DNA from: Ilumatobacteraceae bacterium
GTDB taxonomy: Bacteria > Actinomycetota > Acidimicrobiia > Acidimicrobiales > Ilumatobacteraceae
NCBI GenBank assembly: GCA_009691255.1
Contig: SHUT01000011.1
Span: 1-48,718, forward strand
DNA length: 48,718 nt
Reading direction: 5' to 3'
Part shown: positions 24,360-31,882 of the stretch, piece by piece
Layout of the letters: the number at the start of each line of letters is the position of its first letter
How positions within the stretch are numbered: the first letter of the stretch is position 1
Program-made: the position numbers and the translations under genes
Notes under the pieces: model-generated
Databases searched by the model: none
Told to the model about the DNA's origin: nothing
The model's input: only the letters and a program-made list of their open reading frames with translations

Positions 24360-25988
24360 ATGCAGAGTTTAATGCAGTCAACATCACTATCAATCAATCA
24401 TATTTTTGAACGTGCCGAGAAATACCACCGCACGAAAACGATCACCACTGCGACAGGTGCGGGCAAAATACGCACCGATTACGCCGTGTGGGCACATCGA
24501 ACCCGCCAACTTGGCGCGGTGCTTAACACCTTGGGAGTATCTGCACAAGGCCGAGTCGGCACCTTCGCCTGGAACACGGCGCGACATTTAGAGTTGTATT
24601 TTGCAGCACCATGCTCTGGGCGCGTGCTACACACTCTCAATATCAGACTCTTCCCAGAGCAACTTACTTACATCGTCAACCACGCCGAGGACGAAGTAAT
24701 CTTCATCGACAAGTCAATCTTTGGCTTGATTGCGCCATTACTGGAAACATTTACAACCGTAAAACACCTCATCGTGATGGATGACGGCAAAGGGGATGCG
24801 CCAAGTTCGATAAAAGGTTATGAGATTCATGATTACGAGCAACTTCTTGCTGGAGCGCAACCAGTCGAGTTTGTTGTGCCAGATGAAAATCAAGCGGCAA
24901 GTATGTGTTACACAAGCGGCACCACTGGCAACCCCAAAGGAGTGGTGTATAGCCATCGCAGTACCTTTTTACACACGATGGGAGCGATGACTGTTGACTC
25001 ACTTGGTGCGCGCGAGTCAGATGTAATCCTGCCAGTTGTCCCGATGTTTCATGCCAACGCATGGGGGTTAGCCCATGCCGCCGTCGGAGCAGGGGCCAGT
25101 CTTGTTATGCCAGGGCCCGATCTAAGTGGCGCAGCAATTGCTAATCTCATCGTCGACGAAAAAGTCACTGTTGCGGCAGGCGTGCCCACTATTTGGATGG
25201 GTGTATTGCCCGAGCTAAAAGGTCGAGACACATCGTCGTTGCGAGCGATTCCTTGTGGTGGTTCTGCTGTGCCAAAGGCACTAAGTGAGGGCTTTAGATT
25301 GCAGACTGGATTGCCGATTCTCCAGGCATGGGGAATGACGGAGACGAGTCCGATTGCCGCTGTGTGCACATTGTCAGCAGCAGACAGTCTGTTACCCCAA
25401 GAACAACAAGCCGAACTTCGCACAACGGTTGGCATCATTAGTTTTGGCGTGGACTGTCGGGTCGTTGATCCGAGCACATCGCTTGCGGTGCCTTGGGACG
25501 GAGACACGAGCGGTGAATTGCAATGTGCCGGACCATGGATTGCATCGTCGTATTACAACGATGATCGAGCAGCAGAAAGTTTTACGACAGACGGATGGTT
25601 GCGCACAGGAGACGTTGCAACGATGGACGCTAGCGGTCGAATCAGATTGGTCGATCGCACCAAAGACCTGATCAAATCAGGTGGTGAATGGATCAGTTCT
25701 GTCGAGATCGAAAATGAACTGATGGCCCACCCACTCATCAAAGAGGCAGCCGTCATCGGAGTTCCACATCCAAAATGGTCTGAGCGGCCCTTGGCCTGCG
25801 TGGTAATTGAGCCGGGCGCGACGCTTACCAAAGAAGATGTCCTGGAGTACATTACCCCCAAGTTGGCTAAGTGGCAGATTCCAGACGATGTGATTTTCAT
25901 CGACGAAGTGCCCAAGACGAGCGTGGGTAAATTCTCTAAGAAGACTTTGCGCGATCGATTTGCTGACTACGTATTACCAACGTCGTAA
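24360..25988 (+). CDS. Fatty-acyl-CoA synthetase (AMP-forming)
   Basis: The enzyme activates a carboxylic acid, probably a medium- or long-chain fatty acid, to its CoA thioester via an acyl-adenylate. The 542 residues carry the ANL-superfamily motifs: YTSGTTGNPKGV at 184-195 (P-loop), VVPMFHANAWGL, QAWGMTETSP (adenine/AMP site), DGWLRTGDVA, the hinge DRTKDLIKSGGEWISSVEIEN, and PKTSVGKFSKKTLRD with the catalytic lysine in VGKFSK. Length and motifs match medium/long-chain actinobacterial FadD-type enzymes. GGGGG lies four nt before the ATG. It converges with the amino-acid ABC ATPase gene, 3 bp apart. Confidence 0.93.
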   Translation: MQSLMQSTSLSINHIFERAEKYHRTKTITTATGAGKIRTDYAVWAHRTRQLGAVLNTLGVSAQGRVGTFAWNTARHLELYFAAPCSGRVLHTLNIRLFPEQLTYIVNHAEDEVIFIDKSIFGLIAPLLETFTTVKHLIVMDDGKGDAPSSIKGYEIHDYEQLLAGAQPVEFVVPDENQAASMCYTSGTTGNPKGVVYSHRSTFLHTMGAMTVDSLGARESDVILPVVPMFHANAWGLAHAAVGAGASLVMPGPDLSGAAIANLIVDEKVTVAAGVPTIWMGVLPELKGRDTSSLRAIPCGGSAVPKALSEGFRLQTGLPILQAWGMTETSPIAAVCTLSAADSLLPQEQQAELRTTVGIISFGVDCRVVDPSTSLAVPWDGDTSGELQCAGPWIASSYYNDDRAAESFTTDGWLRTGDVATMDASGRIRLVDRTKDLIKSGGEWISSVEIENELMAHPLIKEAAVIGVPHPKWSERPLACVVIEPGATLTKEDVLEYITPKLAKWQIPDDVIFIDEVPKTSVGKFSKKTLRDRFADYVLPTS

Positions 25989-25991
25989 GGT

Positions 25992-26741
25992 TTACAGCCG
26001 ACCAGCATTGATGACGCGTTGTAAGAATTGTTGTGTGCGCTCTTGTTGTGGTGCACCAAAAACTTGCGCCGGAGATCCACTTTCAATAATCCGTCCACCG
26101 TCTAGAACGCAGACCAAGTCGCTTGTGTCACGAGCAAATCCCATTTCATGAGTAGCAAGCACGATCGTCATGCCTGTTGAACGTAATTCCCGAACAACAT
26201 CTAGAACTTCACCAACAAGTTCGGGGTCTAGTGCGCTTGTTATTTCGTCAAGTAGCAACACTTCTGGCTCCATCGCAACTGCGCGTGCAATAGCGGCCCG
26301 TTGTTGCTGTCCACCAGACATTTGGTCGGGGAAAGCATTTTCTTTATCGTCAAGAGCAAAACGTGTGAGCAACTCTCGGGCACGATCTTGAGCAATCACG
26401 CGGCTTAGTCCAAGGACTCGTCGCAACGCCAGGGTGATGTTGTCGAGTACGGACATGTGTGGGAAAAGGTTGTAGCTCTGAAACACCATTCCGATTCGGC
26501 GCCGAACTGTATTAGGGTCGAATCCCGGAATTGAGATGTCTGTTCCGTCAAGCAAAAGCTCGCCATCGTCGATGTGTTCAAGCAAATTAATGCAACGTAA
26601 AAGCGTACTCTTGCCCGAACCACTAGGACCGATGATCGAAACCACGGAGCCAGACTCAATGTCAAGTGACACCGCATCCAACACGGTGATTGCGTCAAAA
26701 CGTTTTGTGATATCACGTAAAGAAATTTTTGGTGTCGTCAT
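25992..26741 (-). CDS. Amino-acid ABC transporter ATP-binding protein (GlnQ/HisP type)
   Basis: This is the 249-residue nucleotide-binding subunit of a polar amino-acid importer. Walker A is GPSGSGKST (about 38-46), the Q-loop is MVFQSYNLFPHM, the ABC signature is MSGGQQQR, Walker B is VLLLDEITSALD, and the switch region is LATHEMGFA. It is the last of three genes; its ATG overlaps the permease stop by 4 nt. Ligand is not predictable beyond polar amino acid. Confidence 0.95.
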   Translation of the reverse strand: MTTPKISLRDITKRFDAITVLDAVSLDIESGSVVSIIGPSGSGKSTLLRCINLLEHIDDGELLLDGTDISIPGFDPNTVRRRIGMVFQSYNLFPHMSVLDNITLALRRVLGLSRVIAQDRARELLTRFALDDKENAFPDQMSGGQQQRAAIARAVAMEPEVLLLDEITSALDPELVGEVLDVVRELRSTGMTIVLATHEMGFARDTSDLVCVLDGGRIIESGSPAQVFGAPQQERTQQFLQRVINAGRL

Positions 26742-27577
26742 CTGACCCTCGTTGCGCTTGTGCGACGGCGCTCGCGCTCAAGGAGCCAATCCGTCGTGCG
26801 AGTCAGTGGAATAGTAAGAAGCAAGAAAATCGCAGCAGCAGCCAAATATGGAGTGAAGTTGGCGAACTTGGATTTGTCGATGCCTGCTTGCCGAAGGATC
26901 TCAACAGGTCCAATCAAACTGACTAGAGCGACGTCCTTTTGCAGACTAACGAGGTCGTTCATTAATGGGGGAATAACCCTACGGATTGCTTGAGGCAGTA
27001 CAACAAAGCGCAATGACTGCATGTTAGACAAACCCAATGATCGTGCGGCAGCCCTTTGGCTTTCGTGCACGCCTTCGATGCCTGCTCGAAAGACCTCTGC
27101 AACGTAAGCCGCATAAGTCAGCACTAATGCGACCGAGCCCCACAATAGGGGACTATTCCAGGGTCGATCCATCCCTAAACCTGGCACGCCAAACCCAATC
27201 AAATAAATCCATAACAAAACCGGGACACCACGCATGATGTCGGTGTACACGATTGCGGCGACACGAAGCGGTAGTAGTGCAGGTGATCTGCTGTTGCGCG
27301 TAATTGCAACTAGCAGTGCAAGCGCAACGATAAACGGCACAGACCAGGAAAAGATTTTGATATCCAAAATAAATGCATGGAGCAGTCTTGGAAACGAGTC
27401 ACGAAAACGTTCGGCATTAAAAAACGAGGTACGGACTCTGTCCCAGCGTGGCATCTTTGGCACCAACGCGACGATGAGCGCAATGACTATCGCTGAACTT
27501 GCCGTAGCAATGACAGCTGATTTGCGGCGCTGAGCGCGTTCAAATATTTGTCGGCGCGAGAGCGACCCTGGGGTCAT
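26738..27577 (-). CDS. Amino-acid ABC transporter permease (HisM/GlnP type)
   Basis: The 279-residue inner-membrane subunit has about five hydrophobic helices after a basic N-terminus. The coupling loop that contacts the ATPase is EGVHESQRAAARSLGLSNMQSLRFVVLPQAIR, the standard EAA motif (here quoted in parts: AARSLGLSN and VVLPQAIRRVIPPL). RGVPVLLWIYLIGFG is a conserved segment of this subfamily. It lies between the binding protein (26 nt upstream) and the ATPase (4-nt overlap). One permease gene implies a homodimeric channel. Confidence 0.94.
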   Translation of the reverse strand: MTPGSLSRRQIFERAQRRKSAVIATASSAIVIALIVALVPKMPRWDRVRTSFFNAERFRDSFPRLLHAFILDIKIFSWSVPFIVALALLVAITRNSRSPALLPLRVAAIVYTDIMRGVPVLLWIYLIGFGVPGLGMDRPWNSPLLWGSVALVLTYAAYVAEVFRAGIEGVHESQRAAARSLGLSNMQSLRFVVLPQAIRRVIPPLMNDLVSLQKDVALVSLIGPVEILRQAGIDKSKFANFTPYLAAAAIFLLLTIPLTRTTDWLLERERRRTSATRVR

Positions 27578-27603
27578 TTTCGTCGCCAGATGCTACCGTA
27601 ATT

Positions 27604-28479
27604 TTAGAGACTAATAACCGGAGCGCCGGTCTTGTCGCTTAACCACGTGGATTCAATCTTGGCTAGCGTCCCATTGTCTTTAAGAGTCTGTAGTGCGGTA
27701 TTGACACAAGCAACCAACGGATTTTCAAGGTCGAAGACCAACCCAAACTGCTCAGGGGTTGTATTTGCGTCAGCGGGGAACTGACCAATGACGACAGCTC
27801 CCTCGATTTCGGCAGCTGCTATGTAAAACGCCGTGGGAAGGTCAACCACGATGGCATCGATTTGTTTAGCTTCAAGAGCTGCTTTTGCACCAGCATTGTC
27901 GTCGTAGACAAATGGTTCCGCATCTGGCTTGATGACATTGGTGATGAAGTCAAGACTCGTTGTGCCGGTCTGCGCTCCGAACTTGAGACCCTTAAGATCT
28001 GCAACGGTCTTCGCTCCAGCGGCAGATGAATCAGCAAGGCCAACAATCGCCTGATTGGTTGTGTAGTAGGCATCACTGAAACTCACCGTTTGCTTGCGTT
28101 CTTCAGTAATAGAGTATTGCTGCAAGTTGAAGTCGAAATTCTTTTTTCCGGGCTGCACGGCTTCATCAAAACTTGTGCGTACCCATGAGACATGCGCGGT
28201 ATCAAAACCAAGTTCTGTAGCAACCGCATAGGCGACGGCTGCTTCAAAGCCCTCACCTTTTTCAGGAGCATCTCCGACCACCCATGGCGGATAGGTAGGA
28301 GTGCCAGTGCCAATGGTCAATGTTGCGGCGGCAAGGGTCTTGTCTGTGGTGCAGTCATTGCCTGTCCCGCCAGCAAGTTTTGCTGTGTCTGAACCTGCTT
28401 TAGAACTTGAGTCTGAGTCGCCACAGCCAGCAAGGCCCAGGGAACTAACAATGGCAAGTGATACAAGAATACGACGCAT
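27604..28479 (-). CDS. Amino-acid ABC transporter substrate-binding lipoprotein
   Basis: The 291-residue protein begins with MRRILVSLAIVSSLGLAGC, a lipoprotein signal with lipobox LAGC and Cys19 as the lipidated residue, then a Ser/Asp-rich linker. The mature part is a family 3 solute-binding protein (SBP_bac_3): YPPWVVGDAPEKGEGFEAAVAYAVATELG, GLKFGAQTGTTS, and YDDNAGAKAALEAKQIDAIVVDLPTA, quoted here only as landmarks. It captures a polar amino acid outside the membrane for the permease and ATPase downstream. GAAAGG (28485-28490) is the ribosome-binding site. Confidence 0.94.
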   Translation of the reverse strand: MRRILVSLAIVSSLGLAGCGDSDSSSKAGSDTAKLAGGTGNDCTTDKTLAAATLTIGTGTPTYPPWVVGDAPEKGEGFEAAVAYAVATELGFDTAHVSWVRTSFDEAVQPGKKNFDFNLQQYSITEERKQTVSFSDAYYTTNQAIVGLADSSAAGAKTVADLKGLKFGAQTGTTSLDFITNVIKPDAEPFVYDDNAGAKAALEAKQIDAIVVDLPTAFYIAAAEIEGAVVIGQFPADANTTPEQFGLVFDLENPLVACVNTALQTLKDNGTLAKIESTWLSDKTGAPVISL

Positions 28480-28509
28480 GGCTGCCTTTCAAGAGATGAA
28501 CTTCTTGAG

Positions 28510-28518
28510 ACCCTAGCA
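28510..28518 (-). promoter_or_regulatory. Probable extended -10 promoter of the amino-acid importer operon
   Basis: On the reverse strand TGCTAGGGT (TGN plus TANNNT) is about 30 nt upstream of the binding-protein ATG, leaving a leader that contains the GAAAGG ribosome-binding site. Confidence 0.35.
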
Positions 28519-28561
28519 AAAGGAACAGACAACTAGTTACCCAGCAAACCAGGACCCAGTA

Positions 28562-28599
28562 TTGACACTGAGACAAAAAAGCCATTAGTGTCTCAGTGT
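28562..28599 (+). promoter_or_regulatory. TetR-gene promoter with overlapping 11-bp inverted repeat operator
   Basis: TTGACA (28562-28567), 18-nt spacer, TAGTGT (28586-28591), 6 nt, GTG start at 28598. A perfect inverted repeat, ACACTGAGACA (28565-28575) and TGTCTCAGTGT (28589-28599) with a 13-nt spacer, covers the promoter and the first two bases of the start codon. This is the arrangement expected for TetR autorepression of a leaderless gene. Confidence 0.65.
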
Positions 28600-29185
28600 G
28601 CCCCATATTGATGACAACCGCAAGGCAGCGCAACAAGCAGTACTTGACGCTGCTCGCACCTGCGTGGATGTTTCTGGATTTGAAAAAGTGACGATGGACG
28701 ACATTTGCGCGGCAGCAACGGTTTCGCGAGCCACGGTATACCGGCTGTTTCCTGGTGGCCGTGATGTTTTATTTGACGCACTACGTGAACGAAGTCTCGA
28801 AGAATTCTTTGTGGTGTTGCGGGCCCATATCGAGGGCGCAGATTCGCTCGAAGATCTATTGGTGCGCAGCATCGTAGTAGCAACATCTGAACTGCAACAT
28901 GACGAACATCTGGCTGCCTTGATGGCAACTGCGCCGGGCGAAGCACTTGGCGACCTCACAGTGAGTGGCGTACCTCGCATCATTCGCATCGCGACTGCAT
29001 TCATTGCCCCGTTGGCAGAACAATTTATCACAGCCAAAGAAGCAGACGAACTAGTTGACATTATGTGTCGCCTTGTGATCTCGTTTTTCTTGGCTCCGTC
29101 ACGCACGATTGATTTCTCGAATGAAGACAGCACTCGACGATTTGTACGGGCCTATTTACATACATCAATGAATACAATTATTTAA
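28598..29185 (+). CDS. TetR-family transcriptional regulator
   Basis: The 195-residue protein has an N-terminal helix-turn-helix of the TetR class: VLDAARTCVDVSGFEKVTMDD, then ICAAATVSRATVYRLFPGG (about 38-56), the most conserved part. The C-terminal ligand-binding domain is helical and not assignable. GTG is the start. It is preceded by a strong promoter with an inverted repeat that the protein probably binds itself. The next gene, 21 nt downstream, encodes a di-iron protein and is the likely second target. The divergent ABC importer starts 118 bp away and could also be affected. Confidence 0.9.
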   Translation: MPHIDDNRKAAQQAVLDAARTCVDVSGFEKVTMDDICAAATVSRATVYRLFPGGRDVLFDALRERSLEEFFVVLRAHIEGADSLEDLLVRSIVVATSELQHDEHLAALMATAPGEALGDLTVSGVPRIIRIATAFIAPLAEQFITAKEADELVDIMCRLVISFFLAPSRTIDFSNEDSTRRFVRAYLHTSMNTII

Positions 29186-29206
29186 TTACAATAAAGGAAC
29201 AAAAAC

Positions 29207-30334
29207 ATGACAGTTATCGATAATACAAACCAAGAACTCATTGGTCGCAGCGAAGTGAATGATATTGAGGCGATTCTTGCCATCACCAACACTGATCGAG
29301 ATGCCACAGAACATCTAGTACCACATTCGATTGACACAGTTTTCACATGGGATTATTCACTTGCTCGACCACCATTGCGCAAACTGTACGAAAAGGCCAA
29401 GACCAGTCAGTGGAACGGAACGACAGATCTTCCGTGGGAAACCGAAGTTGACATTGAAAAAATAATCGCCGATGATCAAGCGACTCTTGGCGCCGGATTT
29501 GACATTTCGTTGTTCTCTGATTCTTCTCTCAGTAAGTGGGGCGACAAAGAATGGCTCGACTTCGGAATCGAAGGTCGTCGTTGGCAGCTATCTCAATTTT
29601 TACACGGAGAACAAGGCGCACTTATTTGCACTTCCAAGATCGTCGAGACTGTTCCTTGGTATGACGCCAAACTGTACGCAAGCACTCAAGTAGTTGACGA
29701 AGCGCGACATGTCGAAGTTTTTGCTCGTTATCTTAATGAAAAACTTGGTGGCGGCTATCAGGTAAACGCACATCTTGGTCTTTTGCTCGACGACATCATC
29801 ACCGACAGTCGTTGGGACATGACATACCTTGGGATGCAGATCATGGTAGAGGGCTTAGCCCTTGCTGCTTTTGGGTTTTTGCACCAGACAACTCAAGAAC
29901 CATTGCTCAAGAAATTGTTGCGATATGTCATGAGCGATGAGGCACGCCACGTTGCATTTGGCGTATTGAGTCTGCAAGAGGTGTATGCCCAAATGACCGA
30001 TGTCGAGATCAAAGAACGCCAAGAGTTCGCTTTTGAAGCAAGCGTTCGGATGCGGGATCGATTCTTGCAACAAGAAGTCTGGGATCGTCTTGGAGTCAAC
30101 ACCAAAGAGGTCGCCCCGATCTTGTTGCAAGACCCAACTCGCACCATCTTCCAGCAGATGTTGTTCGCCAAGATTGTGCCGAACTGCAAAAAGTTGGGTC
30201 TCCTTGACCGCAATGACAAGTGGCTTCGTCATCGATTCGAAGATCTCGGCGTTATTCAGTTTGAGGACTGGGAAGACACGGGCGAAGAATATCTGGCCTT
30301 TGAAATTGGCAAGGACATCTCCATTCCATCTTGA
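29207..30334 (+). CDS. Ferritin-like di-iron carboxylate protein (putative oxygenase)
   Basis: The 375-residue protein has the duplicated four-helix di-iron signature: Glu135 (HGEQGAL) with Glu165xxHis168 (DEARHVE), and Glu215 (MVEGLAL) with Glu245xxHis248 (DEARHVA). Six ligands with this spacing define a ferritin-like di-iron site as in AurF-type N-oxygenases, ribonucleotide reductase R2 and acyl desaturases. The specific substrate is unknown. Similar proteins are widespread in actinobacteria as uncharacterised ferritin-like proteins. A clear AAAGGA ribosome-binding site precedes the ATG. It lies 21 nt after the TetR gene, suggesting TetR-controlled expression in response to a small, possibly lipophilic, effector (inference). 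Confidence 0.8.
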   Translation: MTVIDNTNQELIGRSEVNDIEAILAITNTDRDATEHLVPHSIDTVFTWDYSLARPPLRKLYEKAKTSQWNGTTDLPWETEVDIEKIIADDQATLGAGFDISLFSDSSLSKWGDKEWLDFGIEGRRWQLSQFLHGEQGALICTSKIVETVPWYDAKLYASTQVVDEARHVEVFARYLNEKLGGGYQVNAHLGLLLDDIITDSRWDMTYLGMQIMVEGLALAAFGFLHQTTQEPLLKKLLRYVMSDEARHVAFGVLSLQEVYAQMTDVEIKERQEFAFEASVRMRDRFLQQEVWDRLGVNTKEVAPILLQDPTRTIFQQMLFAKIVPNCKKLGLLDRNDKWLRHRFEDLGVIQFEDWEDTGEEYLAFEIGKDISIPS

Positions 30335-30364
30335 TCGGGTTGATTCACTACGCTTCTAGGTGAT

Positions 30365-30982
30365 ATGGCTCATCAATCCAACCCCCAATTCATTGTGCAC
30401 CACGCGCTACGCATCAAGGGATTTGCCAGCATTGACACGCTTGTTGAGATTTCGACTCTCCAAGCCAATGCTGTGCAATCCCATCTCGAACAACTCCAGA
30501 CCCAAGAGTTGGCGCTTTTTCGGGAGGCTCGCTCGTTGTGGCAACTCACGCCTGCAGGCAAGCAAGCCCACCTAGAGGCATTGCGCCAAGATGTTGGATC
30601 AGACATTGTGTCCCTCATGGCTGACGAATACCAACCGTTTTTAACGCTTAACGAATCTTTCAAGGAGCTCTGTGGTGAATGGCAATTGCGAGATGGTGTG
30701 CCCAATGATCATGCCGATGTGGCGTACGACAGCGCTGTCGTGGCGAAGCTGACGGCCCTGCATGCAAAAACAGAGCCAATTGTTGTCGTGTTTGGTGGGA
30801 TACTTAACCGCATGGCTCAGTACTCACCTCGTCTGGCCACAGCATGCACGAAAGTAGAACAAGGGGAGCACAAAATGTTTACCGGTGTGATGTGTAACAG
30901 TTTTCATGACATCTGGATGGAGCTGCATGAAGACTTAATTCTGTCTCTGGGAAACGATCGTCAAGCAGAAGGGTCTTTCTAA
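30365..30982 (+). CDS. Uncharacterised protein with winged-helix-like N-terminus
   Basis: The product has 205 residues. Residues 8-75 look like a winged helix: FIVHHALRIKGFASIDTLVEIS, a recognition-like segment LQANAVQSHLEQLQTQELAL, and a wing ending in WQLTPAGKQAH, much like MarR/PadR-type DNA-binding modules. The C-terminal 125 residues are helical and match no family I recognise. A direct regulatory role is possible but unproven. The ATG overlaps nothing upstream (30 nt after the di-iron gene), and the TAA stop shares its last base with the dapA ATG, so the two genes are translationally coupled. Confidence 0.5.
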   Translation: MAHQSNPQFIVHHALRIKGFASIDTLVEISTLQANAVQSHLEQLQTQELALFREARSLWQLTPAGKQAHLEALRQDVGSDIVSLMADEYQPFLTLNESFKELCGEWQLRDGVPNDHADVAYDSAVVAKLTALHAKTEPIVVVFGGILNRMAQYSPRLATACTKVEQGEHKMFTGVMCNSFHDIWMELHEDLILSLGNDRQAEGSF

Positions 30983-31881
30983 TGGCTATTTTCGGAGAAG
31001 TACTGACCGCGATGATTACGCCATTTAATGCTGACGGCGAGGTCAACATAGATGAGGCAATTCGTCTTGCTCGTTGGTTGCAAGACAATGGTAATGACGG
31101 ACTCGTTCTGACTGGTACAACTGGTGAGTCCTCAACCTTGACAGACGACGAAAAAATAATGCTGTGGGAAGCTATCAGTAATGCAGTAACCATTCCGGTC
31201 GTGGCTGGCACTGGTTCAAACGACACACTTCATTCAGTCAATCTCACTCGTCAAGCAAGCAAACTTGGTGTCGCTGGCATTTTGGCCGTGTGTCCTTATT
31301 ACAACAGACCTTCTCAAGCCGGAATCGCTGCGCACATTTCAGCTATGGCCACAGCCACTGCATTGCCAGTGATTGTATATGACATCCCTGTGCGCACCGG
31401 TCGCAAAGTTAATACCGCAACGCTATTAACTCTCGCTGCTGACAACCCCAACATTTGCGGAGTAAAAGATGCCGCTGGTAACCCAGCAGAAACTGCCGTC
31501 CTGATGTCAAAGGCGCCTCAAGGTTTTGAGTTATACAGCGGAGATGACGGACTGACGTTGGCATTTCTAGCGTATGGCGGAGTGGGCGTCATTGGTGTGG
31601 CAACACACTGGTCAGGCACCGACCACAAAGAGATGATCACGGCCTTCAAGGGTGGCGACATCAACAAGGCGATCTCCATCAATAATCGGCTGGTAGAAAG
31701 TTTTTCTTTTGAGACTGGTGACGAAGCACCTAACCCACTTCCGACGAAAGCAATGATGCAACTACTTGGTTTCAACGTCGGGCCTGCCCGTTTGCCGATG
31801 GGCGCTCCTCCAGAGTTTGTTCACGAAAGAGCAAAGATCGTGCTCGATAATCTCAATCGTGCTCGAGCGGCTGCTCGCTGA
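30982..31881 (+). CDS. dapA: 4-hydroxy-tetrahydrodipicolinate synthase
   Basis: DapA condenses pyruvate with aspartate semialdehyde, the first committed step to diaminopimelate and lysine. The 299 residues include TGTTGESSTL (44-53, Thr46/Thr47), CPYYNRP with Tyr107, VYDIPVRTG with Tyr133, and CGVKDAAGN with Schiff-base Lys162. The TIM-barrel fold is complete. It starts on the stop of the winged-helix gene (TAATG) and its own stop is 1 nt before rnj. The dapA-rnj pairing is common in actinobacteria. Confidence 0.97.
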   Translation: MAIFGEVLTAMITPFNADGEVNIDEAIRLARWLQDNGNDGLVLTGTTGESSTLTDDEKIMLWEAISNAVTIPVVAGTGSNDTLHSVNLTRQASKLGVAGILAVCPYYNRPSQAGIAAHISAMATATALPVIVYDIPVRTGRKVNTATLLTLAADNPNICGVKDAAGNPAETAVLMSKAPQGFELYSGDDGLTLAFLAYGGVGVIGVATHWSGTDHKEMITAFKGGDINKAISINNRLVESFSFETGDEAPNPLPTKAMMQLLGFNVGPARLPMGAPPEFVHERAKIVLDNLNRARAAAR

Positions 31882-31882
31882 G

